From CAIRDP01 sp037138335 (lineage in GTDB: Bacteria; Bacteroidota; Bacteroidia; Bacteroidales; FEN-979), in the NCBI GenBank assembly GCA_037138335.1, contig JBAXIO010000003.1:124001-188000 (forward strand): 64,000 nt of DNA, in the 5' to 3' direction. The position numbers and the translations under genes were made by a program. Positions 8,862-16,880 of this stretch are shown here, piece by piece; position 1 is the stretch's first letter, and each line of letters opens with the position of its first letter. Under the pieces are notes generated by a model. The model was given only the letters and a program-made list of their open reading frames with translations, searched no databases and was not told the DNA's origin.

Positions 8862-10187
8862 TCACTGTCCTGCCAGGTTTTTCCTCAGCATATTCAGTGC
8901 CTGCAGTGCGGCACGCCGTATGTTCCGGTCACGGCTGTCGCCAAAGAGAAATTTTTTCGCGAAGACCTCATCGGGGGTGGCAATAGCAATCCAGGTAGTC
9001 CCCACAGGCTTTTCGGGAGTCCCCCCGTCGGGTCCTGCGATCCCTGAAACGGCTATGACATAGTCGACGTTAAGATGGCTTTGCGCACCGATAGCCATCT
9101 CGGTCACAACCTCCTCGCTTACAGCGCCGAATTCTTCGAAAGTTTCGGGCATAATACCAAGCATCAGCTCTTTCACTTCATTGTCGTAGGCAATAATGGA
9201 TCCTTTGAAGTAAGAAGAACTGCCGGGGATGCTGGTAACCAGGTGGGCAATATAGCCGCCCGTACAGCTCTCGGCGGTTCCAAGGCTGCAGCCCTTTTCT
9301 TTGAGCATTTTCCCAATAATGGCTTCAAGCTTATCATTATCCGCACCAAAAATATATTCAGGAATTAATGAATGCAATTTTTCAACTTCTTCCTCAACAA
9401 GGGCCCTTATGGAAGCCTCGTTGTCGCCGGTACCTGTCAGGCGTAAGCGCACAATCCCGGGCTGGGGCAGGTACGCCAGTTTAACTCCAGCCGGCAGGTT
9501 GTTTTCCCATTCTTCAATGATGGCTGCAAGGAAGGATTCACCTATTCCCTGGGTAAGTATGGTTTTATGGTAAATAGACTTCGGATGAAATCTCGTTTTC
9601 AGCTCAGGGATGATATATTCTTCCATCATGGCTTTCATCTCAAAAGGAACGCCGGGCATGGAAACATAGATGACCTGACGAAGTTTGCTGTATCCCGGTT
9701 CCTGCATCCTGGATGCTGCATCCTGGATCCCGGTTGCGGGTTGCGGGATGCGGATCGGGATCTCTTTCTCAAACCACATTCCCCTGGCAGTGCCCAGCTT
9801 ATTGGGAATACTGGTGCAATCTTCGGGAAGGTATGCCTGCTGACGGTTTAATTCGGTTACCTGGTAACCTCGGCGTGAGAACATGCTCTCAACATCTTTG
9901 TATGCCTCTTCATCGAAACCAAGCCTGGTGCCGAAAAAATCACATAAGGTGGTCTTGGTGATATCGTCTTTGGTGGGGCCAATGCCTCCCGAGATCAGCA
10001 CAACCTCGCTCCGCTCACCGGCTTTCCACAAGGCATCGAGGATTTGTTCACGCGTATCGCCTATTATTGTAAACTGTTGCACCTTAAACCCGGCCAAACT
10101 GAGTTGTTCACCCATCCATGATGCGTTGGTGTTTACGACCTGGCCTATGAGCAGTTCGTCACCTATGTTAATGATCTCAATGTTCAT
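8862..10187 (-). CDS. cinA: CinA: competence/damage-inducible protein and nicotinamide-nucleotide amidase, with repeat insertion
   Basis: The start is taken at 10187 (MNIEIINIGDELLIGQVVNT), giving 441 residues; the open frame continues upstream without family similarity. An N-terminal MoaB/MogA-like domain (about 1-170, ISGGIGPTKDDIT) and a C-terminal PncC amidase domain (about 275-435, GTAESCTGGYIAHLVTSIPG; AVSGIAGPDGGTPEKPVGT) are both intact. The protein should hydrolyse nicotinamide mononucleotide in pyridine nucleotide salvage. Residues 144-164 are encoded exactly by nine heptamers (9758-9696) and are absent from the relatives I know, where 'GMWFEK' is followed soon by the 'VSMPGVP' strand. 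The insertion lies in the loop before that strand and leaves the frame intact. cinA followed by rpmB is a conserved Bacteroidota order. Confidence 0.92.
   Translation of the reverse strand: MNIEIINIGDELLIGQVVNTNASWMGEQLSLAGFKVQQFTIIGDTREQILDALWKAGERSEVVLISGGIGPTKDDITKTTLCDFFGTRLGFDEEAYKDVESMFSRRGYQVTELNRQQAYLPEDCTSIPNKLGTARGMWFEKEIPIRIPQPATGIQDAASRMQEPGYSKLRQVIYVSMPGVPFEMKAMMEEYIIPELKTRFHPKSIYHKTILTQGIGESFLAAIIEEWENNLPAGVKLAYLPQPGIVRLRLTGTGDNEASIRALVEEEVEKLHSLIPEYIFGADNDKLEAIIGKMLKEKGCSLGTAESCTGGYIAHLVTSIPGSSSYFKGSIIAYDNEVKELMLGIMPETFEEFGAVSEEVVTEMAIGAQSHLNVDYVIAVSGIAGPDGGTPEKPVGTTWIAIATPDEVFAKKFLFGDSRDRNIRRAALQALNMLRKNLAGQ
9696..9758. repeat. Nine heptamers inserted in frame within cinA
   Basis: Units include cggttcc, tgcatcc, tggatgc, tggatcc, cggttgc and gggttgc; nine units make 63 bp. 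The array starts and ends exactly on cinA codon boundaries (residues 144-164). It is the only array found inside a gene in this window. Confidence 0.85.
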
Positions 10188-10235
10188 GGAACAAAGATTG
10201 AAATAAATCCGGAATAGAAGAACGGGAATAATACT

Positions 10236-10243
10236 TATTTTTG
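10236..10243 (+). promoter_or_regulatory. Possible -7 box (TATTTTTG)
   Basis: Matches TAnnTTTG, about 120 nt before the start of the HAD-type lipoprotein gene. The long leader makes the assignment tentative. Confidence 0.3.
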
Positions 10244-10361
10244 AACCTCGTGAGATATTATCCATATTACATGGAGTTGAAATCCCGGTTAGGGGCTTGT
10301 AATGGGCTATCTGCGAAATGTTAATAAAATCCTGATCAGTCCTTTCTATAAAAATGGCACT

Positions 10362-11639
10362 ATGATTATGAACATAAATAAATGGTTCTTCCCTGTCCTG
10401 GTCACCGGACTGATTCTGACATCCTGCAATTGCCGGGATAATAAGCCTGCAATAAATGATCCCCTGATCAGGCTGAACTGGTCGGAGAAGAATTTTAACG
10501 TATTGAACCGGCTGATCCTGGATTACGGGATTGGAGGAAAATACTATGATAAGGATAAAACCCCATATGCTGTTTTCGACTGGGACCAGACCTGTGCCCA
10601 TTTCGATGTGGAAGAGGCCCTGATGCGCTTCCAGATGTTTAACCTGAGGTATAAAATGTCAAAGGAGCAATTCAGAGGATTGCTTAAGGATGACATTAAC
10701 GGCGTAACAAAACTTGGTACAGATCATAACAATATAAGGCTGGCCGATATCGACGGGGATCTTGCCGACGATTACAGTTTTATTTATGATAATTTCTCAG
10801 GGATGAGCGGCAAAAAGAGCATTGAAGAAATACGGCAGGCGCCGCAATACAAAGATTTCATTGCGAGGCTGCTTTTTCTGTTGGAAGGATATGGAGACAT
10901 GCCGGGAATAGGGGATGATTATGCCCTGACCTGGGTGATCTGTTTATTTACCGGGTTCACTCCCGCTGAAGTGAAACTCATGGCAGCTGAAGCGGTTTCC
11001 TGTGAACTTGCCAACCGAATCGGAACTGAAACCCTTCATTCTCCTGAAGGCCTGAAAACCAGGTCGGGCATTGTGAGCAGTTCCTGCCGCACCGGGCTGC
11101 GTGTGATCCCCGAAATACAGGAACTTTTTGAAGCTTTCACGCGCCATGGAATAGATGTTTTCATAGTATCGGCAAGCTACAAACCCGTTGTGGAAGCTTT
11201 TTCAGGTATAGGGGCTTATGGCTACAATCTCCCTCCCGACCATGTCATCGCAATGGATATGGAGACCGGAAGCGACGGAAAGATAATCCCCGAGTACAAA
11301 GCGGGATGGGTTAAAACCTATAAGCATGGTAAGGTAGAAGCAATAAACATGAAGATCAGATCGGGGCTCGGGAGGACTTGGGATCCCCTGTTCACGGCTG
11401 GTGACAGCGAAGGTGATTATGCCATGTTCACCGAATTCGAGGGAACCAAGCTCAGCCTTATCTGGAACAGGCTTAAGGGCGGAGATATTGGAAAGCTTTG
11501 CAAACAGGCGGTTGAACAGATGAACGATCCCATGCCAAGGTATATTCTCCAGGGCCGGAATGAGAATACCGGGCTGGCCTTACCGTCTTCGGAATCCATT
11601 TTACTTGGGACGACCGCATCACAGCTGCTTCCAAAATAA
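10362..11639 (+). CDS. HAD-superfamily phosphatase-like lipoprotein
   Basis: The start is placed at 10362 (MIMNINKW) or 10368, because a signal segment then ends in the lipobox LILTSC (Cys22); the open frame extends further upstream without a signal. HAD motifs are visible: motif I FDWDQT, motif II-like FIVSASYKP and motif IV GDSEGDYAM. Together they indicate an Mg2+-dependent phosphatase or phosphonatase of the PF12710 (phosphoserine phosphatase/phosphorylcholine phosphatase-like) group, anchored as a lipoprotein. A periplasmic or surface phosphatase scavenging phosphate or an organic phosphoester is the likely role; the substrate is unknown. It is a single gene, divergent from cinA. Confidence 0.8.
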   Translation: MIMNINKWFFPVLVTGLILTSCNCRDNKPAINDPLIRLNWSEKNFNVLNRLILDYGIGGKYYDKDKTPYAVFDWDQTCAHFDVEEALMRFQMFNLRYKMSKEQFRGLLKDDINGVTKLGTDHNNIRLADIDGDLADDYSFIYDNFSGMSGKKSIEEIRQAPQYKDFIARLLFLLEGYGDMPGIGDDYALTWVICLFTGFTPAEVKLMAAEAVSCELANRIGTETLHSPEGLKTRSGIVSSSCRTGLRVIPEIQELFEAFTRHGIDVFIVSASYKPVVEAFSGIGAYGYNLPPDHVIAMDMETGSDGKIIPEYKAGWVKTYKHGKVEAINMKIRSGLGRTWDPLFTAGDSEGDYAMFTEFEGTKLSLIWNRLKGGDIGKLCKQAVEQMNDPMPRYILQGRNENTGLALPSSESILLGTTASQLLPK

Positions 11640-11745
11640 AATGGATTAATCTCTCCTGGAAAATTCCCGGCAGCTTGCTGCGGAATCGGGGGCCGGGGCT
11701 TGCCCTGCGTTCATACCATTGTTTCCTGATCCATGTATCCCCTGA

Positions 11746-12330
11746 TCAAACCAGCTTCTTCAGGGTCAATGCAAGAACCCTGAAATAATTTGCGAGGCTC
11801 GGATCATTGATAAACCTCATGTTCAGCTGAATTTTGGCGGGCATGATCTCTTCGATATATTGTTTCTCGGGATGAGAAGATTTACCAAGGATCTCATTCT
11901 CGTTGATGTATTCAAGGGAGGCATAATCGGTGATGCCCGGCTTAACAATTAAAACCTTTCTTTGCTCCGGCGTGTACATGTCGACATACTTCCTGACTTC
12001 GGGCCTTGGCCCCACCAGGCTCATCTCGCCTTTCAGTACATTAACCAGCTGCGGGAGTTCGTCGAGTTTCATCCTGCGTAAATAATAACCAGTTTTTGTA
12101 ATCCGGCTGTCGCGGCTGCCGATGGTAAGCCCGATCTTTTTATCGCTGTTGGTGCGCATTGAACGGAATTTCAGCAGCCTGAAATCCTTATTGTTCCTGC
12201 CGACCCTGAGCTGGGAATAAAAAACTCCCCCTCCTGAATCAATAGAGATGGCAATGGCAATGATGATAAACAAGGGGAAGCAGATAAGCAATCCGATGAC
12301 TGAAAAAAATATATCGAAAAAACGTATCAT
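11746..12330 (-). CDS. Initiating sugar-phosphate (undecaprenyl-phosphate) transferase, PglC/WcaJ-type
   Basis: 194 residues, the size of the small monotopic phosphoglycosyl transferases. A single N-terminal hydrophobic re-entrant segment (about 7-30) is followed by the family core: VGRNNKDFRLLKFRSMRTN, the LDELPQLVNVLKGEMSLVGP block and PGITDYASLEY. It should transfer a sugar-1-phosphate from a UDP-sugar to undecaprenyl phosphate at the inner membrane, starting glycan assembly. It follows the DegT aminotransferase on the same strand (39-nt gap holding a heptamer array), consistent with synthesis of an amino sugar and its loading on the lipid carrier, as in PglE-PglC pairs. The sugar is not known. 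Confidence 0.88.
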   Translation of the reverse strand: MIRFFDIFFSVIGLLICFPLFIIIAIAISIDSGGGVFYSQLRVGRNNKDFRLLKFRSMRTNSDKKIGLTIGSRDSRITKTGYYLRRMKLDELPQLVNVLKGEMSLVGPRPEVRKYVDMYTPEQRKVLIVKPGITDYASLEYINENEILGKSSHPEKQYIEEIMPAKIQLNMRFINDPSLANYFRVLALTLKKLV

Positions 12331-12342
12331 CCTGTTATTAAT

Positions 12343-12373
12343 TAGTGAACGGTGACTGGTGACTGGTGACTAA
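12343..12373. repeat. Heptamer array carrying the DegT stop codon
   Basis: Units tagtgaa, cggtgac and tggtgac (twice) in a 7-nt register. The TAG stop of the minus-strand aminotransferase (12372-12370) lies within the array. Confidence 0.75.
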
Positions 12374-13584
12374 TCAACCAGAACCAGCTTCACCGCGGCC
12401 ACCACCGCTCTTACTACCTCGTCAACCATATCATCGGTAAGGTCATAGTAAACCGGGAGTGTGATCTCGCGGGAATAGTTGTTGTAAGCAACAGGGTAGT
12501 CATCCATCCGATATCCGAGGCCCTTGTAAAAAGTCATCAGGGGGAGGGGCACGAAATGCACATTCACGGCAACCTCCTGTTTGAAGATCTCTTGTATTAT
12601 CGAGTCACGCTGGCTTTCGGTGATCCCCATTATCCGCAGTAAAAAAATATGATAGGAGCTCTGGCGATCGGCTGACTCATACAACGGAATTTGCGCCCAT
12701 TTATATTTCGAGAGGGTAGCTTTGTACCGGTCGAGGATATGTTTGCGCTTCACCAGCATGTCCTCTTCATAGCGCTGGATCTCGACCAGGCCCATGGAAG
12801 CCTGTATGTCGGTCATATTGCATTTGTAACCGGCTTCAACAATATCATACCTCCAGTTGCCGATCTGGTTCTTGGCCAGGGCGTCTTTGGTTTGTCCGTG
12901 CAGGGACTTGATATTCAGCCTCTGGTAGATCTGCAGGTTATCGAAAGGCAGGGGAAGGTTGAAGCAGATTGCGCCGCCCTCGGCAGTTGTCAGGTTTTTC
13001 ACGGCATGAAACGAATACACCGTGAGATCGGTAAGGTTGCCCACCATTTTCCCTTTGTATTTCCCGCCTATCGAATGAGCCGCGTCGGACAATACAAGGA
13101 TGCGCCCCAGTTGTTCCTGTTCCTTCGTGGATGCTTTAAATTGACTGCGGATGTCGTCACGTCGTACCAAAGCGTTGATCGCGTCATAATCACATGGCCA
13201 GCCGGCTATGTCGACCGGTATGATCACCTTGGTCTTACTGCTGATAGCATTTTCGATGGCTTTGACACTGATGTTGAAATCTTCGGAGGAGTCAACAAAG
13301 ACGAGGGTTGCGCCGCAGTGAACCACAACGTTTGCTGTGGCATTGTATGTATAGGCCGGGACTATCACCTCATCGCCCGGACCTACCCCGTACCAGTGCA
13401 GCACGAGTTCCAGGCCGGCAGTTGCAGAGTTCAGGCAGAGGGTCGATTTCTGTCCCCCGTATTCGGTGAGCAGCTTCTCAAACCTCTTCGTTTTAGGTCC
13501 CGTAGTGATCCAGCCCGAATAGAGGGTATCGACGACTTCATCGACGATGCGCTGGTCCATACGGGGAGGGGAGAAGGGGATCAT
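12370..13584 (-). CDS. DegT/DnrJ/EryC1/StrS-family sugar aminotransferase
   Basis: The start is chosen at 13584 (MIPFSPPRMDQRIVDEVVDT), giving 404 residues. The frame is open for 32 more codons, but those are translated from an A+T-rich heptamer array and are not credible protein. PLP features: LCLNSATAGLELVL, PAYTYNATANVV, LSDAAHSIGG (PLP-ring Asp) and SFHAVKNLTTAEGGAI with the Schiff-base Lys. The family makes amino sugars by transamination of nucleotide-linked keto sugars. Pairing with the downstream phosphoglycosyl transferase points to surface polysaccharide or glycoprotein glycan synthesis. The exact keto-sugar substrate is undetermined. Confidence 0.9.
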   Translation of the reverse strand: MIPFSPPRMDQRIVDEVVDTLYSGWITTGPKTKRFEKLLTEYGGQKSTLCLNSATAGLELVLHWYGVGPGDEVIVPAYTYNATANVVVHCGATLVFVDSSEDFNISVKAIENAISSKTKVIIPVDIAGWPCDYDAINALVRRDDIRSQFKASTKEQEQLGRILVLSDAAHSIGGKYKGKMVGNLTDLTVYSFHAVKNLTTAEGGAICFNLPLPFDNLQIYQRLNIKSLHGQTKDALAKNQIGNWRYDIVEAGYKCNMTDIQASMGLVEIQRYEEDMLVKRKHILDRYKATLSKYKWAQIPLYESADRQSSYHIFLLRIMGITESQRDSIIQEIFKQEVAVNVHFVPLPLMTFYKGLGYRMDDYPVAYNNYSREITLPVYYDLTDDMVDEVVRAVVAAVKLVLVD

Positions 13585-13587
13585 ATG

Positions 13588-13692
13588 GTGAATTTCGAAT
13601 ATTGAATGTTGAATTACGAATAACGAATAAGGAATTATGAAGTTGAGTTGAATAGTCGAATTATGAATCTCGAATTTCACTCATCACTCATG
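13588..13692. repeat. A+T-rich heptamer array (cgaatat/tgaatta family) between purC and the DegT gene
   Basis: About 15 units, almost all in a 7-nt register: cgaatat, tgaatgt, tgaatta, cgaataa, ggaatta, tgaatct, cgaattt, then cactcat twice. The purC stop codon (13690-13688) is inside the last units. The array separates two same-strand genes. Confidence 0.85.
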
Positions 13693-14644
13693 GCTTCTCT
13701 TTACTTAAAAACCCAAGAATGTTCTCTTCAATCCGTTTCTCCATATTGCTGTTGTCGCCGCGCAGGAATGTTTCACCGGTAATCCTTTCGTACAGTTCGA
13801 TATAGCGCTCAGTGATCTCGTTCACGAAAGAATCAGGCATATCGGGAACTGTTTCACCTTTATTGCCCATGAAATGGTTGGCCATCAGCCATTCCCTTAC
13901 GAATTCCTTCGAAAGCTGCCTCTGCTGCTCGCCTTTGGCCTGCCTTTCCTCGTAACCTTCGAGATAGAAATACCTGGAAGAATCGGGTGTATGGATCTCG
14001 TCGCAGAGATAGATCGTTCCGTCGGGGCCTTTGCCGAACTCATATTTCGTATCGACCAGGATCAGTCCGTGTTTTGCTGCGATCTCGGTGCCTCGTTTGA
14101 AAATAGCGTAAGTGTATTTCTTGATCAGTTCGTATTCTTCCTTCGGGATCAGTCCCTGGGCAAGGAGTTCTTCCTCGGTGATGTCCATATCGTGGCCTTC
14201 GGCAGCCTTGGTTGTAGGCGTAATGATAGGCTCGGGGAACCTTTGGTGTTCTTTCATCCCGTCGGGAACATCCACACCGCAGATCTGCCTTGCGCCTTTC
14301 TGGTAGGTGCGCCAGGAGCTGCCTGTAAGATATCCGCGGATGATCATTTCAACAGGATAGATCTTGCAAAACCTTCCGATTGTGACATTCGGGTCGGGGC
14401 TTGAGATTTTCCAGTTGGGGCATATATCGGCCATGGCATCCAGGAATTTCGAGGCGATCTGGTTAAGCACCTGTCCTTTGTATGGAATGCCTTTCGGCAG
14501 CACCACGTCGAATGCCGAGATCCTGTCGCTGGCCACCATCACCAGGTATTTATCGTCTATGTTATATACATCCCTGACCTTGCCTTTATAAAGGGATTTC
14601 TGGCCCGGGAAGCTGAAGCTGGTTTTCGTCAGTACGTTCTGCAT
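13688..14644 (-). CDS. purC: Phosphoribosylaminoimidazole-succinocarboxamide synthase
   Basis: 318 residues, the longer purC type common in Bacteroidota. Family motifs are KGKVRDVYNIDDKYLVMVAS, DRISAFDVVLPKGIPYKGQV, VEMIIRGYLTGSSWRTY and LVDTKYEFG. It ligates aspartate to CAIR with ATP in purine synthesis. A TACTTTTG box lies 18 nt upstream of the ATG. It shares the minus strand with phoH and a T9SS cargo gene; the purC/PhoH/SAM-adenosyltransferase neighbourhood recurs in Bacteroidota as I remember it. The stop codon falls inside the neighbouring heptamer array. Confidence 0.95.
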   Translation of the reverse strand: MQNVLTKTSFSFPGQKSLYKGKVRDVYNIDDKYLVMVASDRISAFDVVLPKGIPYKGQVLNQIASKFLDAMADICPNWKISSPDPNVTIGRFCKIYPVEMIIRGYLTGSSWRTYQKGARQICGVDVPDGMKEHQRFPEPIITPTTKAAEGHDMDITEEELLAQGLIPKEEYELIKKYTYAIFKRGTEIAAKHGLILVDTKYEFGKGPDGTIYLCDEIHTPDSSRYFYLEGYEERQAKGEQQRQLSKEFVREWLMANHFMGNKGETVPDMPDSFVNEITERYIELYERITGETFLRGDNSNMEKRIEENILGFLSKEKP

Positions 14645-14661
14645 AATCGTAATATTTATGA

Positions 14662-14669
14662 CAAAAGTA
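14662..14669 (-). promoter_or_regulatory. -7 box of purC (TACTTTTG)
   Basis: Matches TAnnTTTG on the minus strand, 18 nt before the purC ATG. Confidence 0.5.
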
Positions 14670-14702
14670 AGAGATTTCGGGGAGAAGTCATCCGCAGTAA
14701 TT

Positions 14703-15788
14703 CTAACGAATTACTAACTTTTTAACCTCCACGCCTATCGCAGTCTGAATTTTCAGGAAGTAAATGCCAGGTGAAAGCCGGCTGATATCAAGTTCGAACG
14801 GTTTACGACTCACTGATCTGCATTCCATAAGCGGCTGTCCGGAGAGATCGAAAACGCTGATCCAGCAGTCCCCCTTCAGTTCACGCGAATTTGAGACCGT
14901 AACCTTCGTTGTTGCCGGGTTTGGATAAATAATGAATCCAGGTTTTACAGGAGTGATTTCATCAATAGACACACCTCCCCCGTTAGTGGTTTTAAGTATA
15001 GTTCCATAATCCCCTGTCACGTAACCGGTATTGACATCGGTAAAGAAAGCTGATACCAGAGTTGCTGTTGTTCCGGTTGAAAGAGCAGTCCAGTTTGATC
15101 CTGCATCCGTTGTTTTGTAAACAGCCCCGTTTTCCCCTGTAAAATAGCCGGTATCGGCACTTGGAAAAAAGATTGAATACAGGTAAGGTTGCACTATCAT
15201 GCTGGAGTTCCAGCTTAAACCCCCGTCGGTTGTTTTAATAAAGATCCCTGCTCCGCTTTCAAAAGTCCTTCCCACTGCATAACCCGTATTTACATCCGTA
15301 AAACACACCGAGTATAAAGCAAAGCCATTCCAGTAAATATCATTCCAGGTTGAGCCACCATCGGTGGTTTTGATAATTATGGTATTCATCCCGCTAACGC
15401 CAACGGCGTAACCGGTATTGGCATTAGGGAAACACACGGAATATAAATTCCAGCCGGAATTGCATGGTACTGGTTCCCAGCCAGCCCCCCCGTTGACAGT
15501 TTTCTGAATTGTTCCAAATCCGACCGCAATGCCGGTGTTTGCATCCGTAAAGCATACAGAAGTTAATGCCCGGCTGGTTGTATTTGGTGAATCGGCCCAG
15601 GTAGAACCCCAGTCGGAGGTCATAATGCTCGCACCGTTATCCCCCACGGCGAACCCCCGGGCGGCATCAATGAAAAAAACGGAGGCCAGTGAGTTGCCCT
15701 GTGGCAGTGGATTTTGCCGGGTCCATTGCGGGAAAGCCACAAACGGGAACATGAAAACCAGCAGCTGAAAACCAGCAATCTTTTTCAT
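14703..15788 (-). CDS. Secreted YCF48-like beta-propeller protein with T9SS sorting domain
   Basis: 361 residues. Signal peptide (to about residue 20), then about five repeats of roughly 45-50 residues with the pattern TTDGG-TW ... LYSVCF-DANTGYAVG, as in YCF48/BNR-type propeller proteins. A C-terminal sorting domain follows (about 285-361: IYPNPATTKVTVSN, ISVFDLSGQPLME, LDISRLSPGIYFLKI, ending KLVIR). The propeller probably binds something at the cell surface; the C-terminus marks it for type IX secretion. It has a TAAATTTG box 33 nt upstream. No catalytic residues are recognised. Confidence 0.85.
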   Translation of the reverse strand: MKKIAGFQLLVFMFPFVAFPQWTRQNPLPQGNSLASVFFIDAARGFAVGDNGASIMTSDWGSTWADSPNTTSRALTSVCFTDANTGIAVGFGTIQKTVNGGAGWEPVPCNSGWNLYSVCFPNANTGYAVGVSGMNTIIIKTTDGGSTWNDIYWNGFALYSVCFTDVNTGYAVGRTFESGAGIFIKTTDGGLSWNSSMIVQPYLYSIFFPSADTGYFTGENGAVYKTTDAGSNWTALSTGTTATLVSAFFTDVNTGYVTGDYGTILKTTNGGGVSIDEITPVKPGFIIYPNPATTKVTVSNSRELKGDCWISVFDLSGQPLMECRSVSRKPFELDISRLSPGIYFLKIQTAIGVEVKKLVIR

Positions 15789-15820
15789 TTTATTTGATCG
15801 GCAACTATAAAAGGCTCAAT

Positions 15821-15828
15821 CAAATTTA
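15821..15828 (-). promoter_or_regulatory. -7 box (TAAATTTG) of the YCF48/T9SS gene
   Basis: Matches TAnnTTTG on the minus strand, about 33 nt upstream of the ATG at 15788. Confidence 0.4.
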
Positions 15829-15891
15829 CGAAAATTACCTGTAAGTGTAAGTTTTTCCGGGCAGGTTCGCTACTGCTTTTCCAACAATCCC

Positions 15892-16836
15892 CTACTGTTT
15901 TTCCCCATATGCATTGATGATCCTGCTAACCAGCTTGTGACGGATGATGTCGGAATTGTCGAGGTAAATGAACTCAATGCCGGGAACCTCGTTCAGCACT
16001 GATTGAACATGCACAAGCCCTGAAACCTGGTGTTTCGGCAGGTCGATCTGGGTAATGTCGCCGGTCACGATGAACTTGGCTGAAGCGCCCATGCGTGTCA
16101 GGAACATTTTGAGCTGGCTGGGTGTGGTATTCTGGGCTTCGTCGAGAATGGCGAAAGCGTTATTTAAAGTGCGGCCTCGCATAAATGCCAGGGGGGCAAT
16201 TTCGATGGTCCGGTCTTCTATATACTGTAACAGTTTCTGGGGCGGCAGCATATCCCTCAGCGCATCGTATAATGGCTGGAGATACGGATCGAGTTTCTCT
16301 TTCAGGTCCCCGGGAAGGAACCCCAGGTTTTCCCCTGCTTCAACAGCCGGCCGGGTCAGAATGATACGGTTTACCTGGCGGTTTTTCAAGGCGCGAACGG
16401 CAAGGGCGACAGCGGTATATGTTTTTCCGGTACCTGCGGGGCCGATCGCAAATACCAGGTCGTTACGGTCGCAGCTTTCCACCATTCGGCGCTGGTTGGG
16501 CGTACGGGCGCGGATGAGCATGCCGTTCTTGCCGTGGACCAGGACCTCCGGGCTGGTCTCCGGGGCCATCACTGGCGATATCTCAGAAGCCTCTAGCAAA
16601 GAGGCGATGTCGTCCTTCGTAAGCCTGCCGAATTTTTCAAAATGAAGCATCAGGGAAGTGAACTTCTCCTCAAATTCAAGGAGGTCCGACTCCTCGCCCA
16701 GGGCTTTAACAAAATTATCACGGCTGAGGATCTTCAGCTTGGGAAAATGGTTGCGGACAATCTCCATGTTCTGGTCGTTGGGGCCGAATATGTCAAGGGG
16801 ATGGACCGATTCAATACGGATGATTTTCTCGCTCAT
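15892..16836 (-). CDS. phoH: PhoH-like ATPase
   Basis: 314 residues. Walker A is FAIGPAGTGKTYTAVALAV, followed by the PhoH-specific TRPAVEAGENLGFLPGDLKE, Walker B LDEAQNTTPSQLKMFLTRMG and sensor FIVTGDITQIDLP. The family is cytoplasmic and linked to RNA metabolism (YbeZ type), and YbeZ often works with the endoribonuclease YbeY. No ybeY lies here. The start at 16836 is supported by a TACTTTTG box 26 nt upstream, which overlaps the promoter region of the divergent SAM adenosyltransferase gene. Confidence 0.93.
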   Translation of the reverse strand: MSEKIIRIESVHPLDIFGPNDQNMEIVRNHFPKLKILSRDNFVKALGEESDLLEFEEKFTSLMLHFEKFGRLTKDDIASLLEASEISPVMAPETSPEVLVHGKNGMLIRARTPNQRRMVESCDRNDLVFAIGPAGTGKTYTAVALAVRALKNRQVNRIILTRPAVEAGENLGFLPGDLKEKLDPYLQPLYDALRDMLPPQKLLQYIEDRTIEIAPLAFMRGRTLNNAFAILDEAQNTTPSQLKMFLTRMGASAKFIVTGDITQIDLPKHQVSGLVHVQSVLNEVPGIEFIYLDNSDIIRHKLVSRIINAYGEKQ

Positions 16837-16847
16837 TAAAAAATGCG

Positions 16848-16855
16848 TACCTTTG
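16848..16855 (+). promoter_or_regulatory. -7 box (TACCTTTG) of the SAM adenosyltransferase gene
   Basis: TAnnTTTG match 25 nt before the ATG at 16881, interleaved with the phoH -7 box on the other strand. Confidence 0.55.
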
Positions 16856-16861
16856 AATACG

Positions 16862-16869
16862 CAAAAGTA
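16862..16869 (-). promoter_or_regulatory. -7 box (TACTTTTG) of phoH
   Basis: TAnnTTTG match on the minus strand, 26 nt before the phoH ATG. It lies downstream of the opposing + strand box. Confidence 0.55.
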
Positions 16870-16880
16870 CGAATATTTAG

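Noticed and set aside
10188..10601. Upstream extension of the cinA reading frame (138 extra codons)
   Set aside because: The canonical CinA N-terminus MNIEIINIGDELLIGQ begins at 10187; the extension has no family similarity and overlaps the leader and start of the divergent lipoprotein gene.
12691..13605. 304-residue + strand open frame over the DegT gene
   Set aside because: It is antisense to a well-supported aminotransferase gene and shows no recognisable domain.
13585..13680. N-terminal extension of the DegT aminotransferase
   Set aside because: The 32 codons are translated from the A+T-rich heptamer array; the family-typical start is at 13584.
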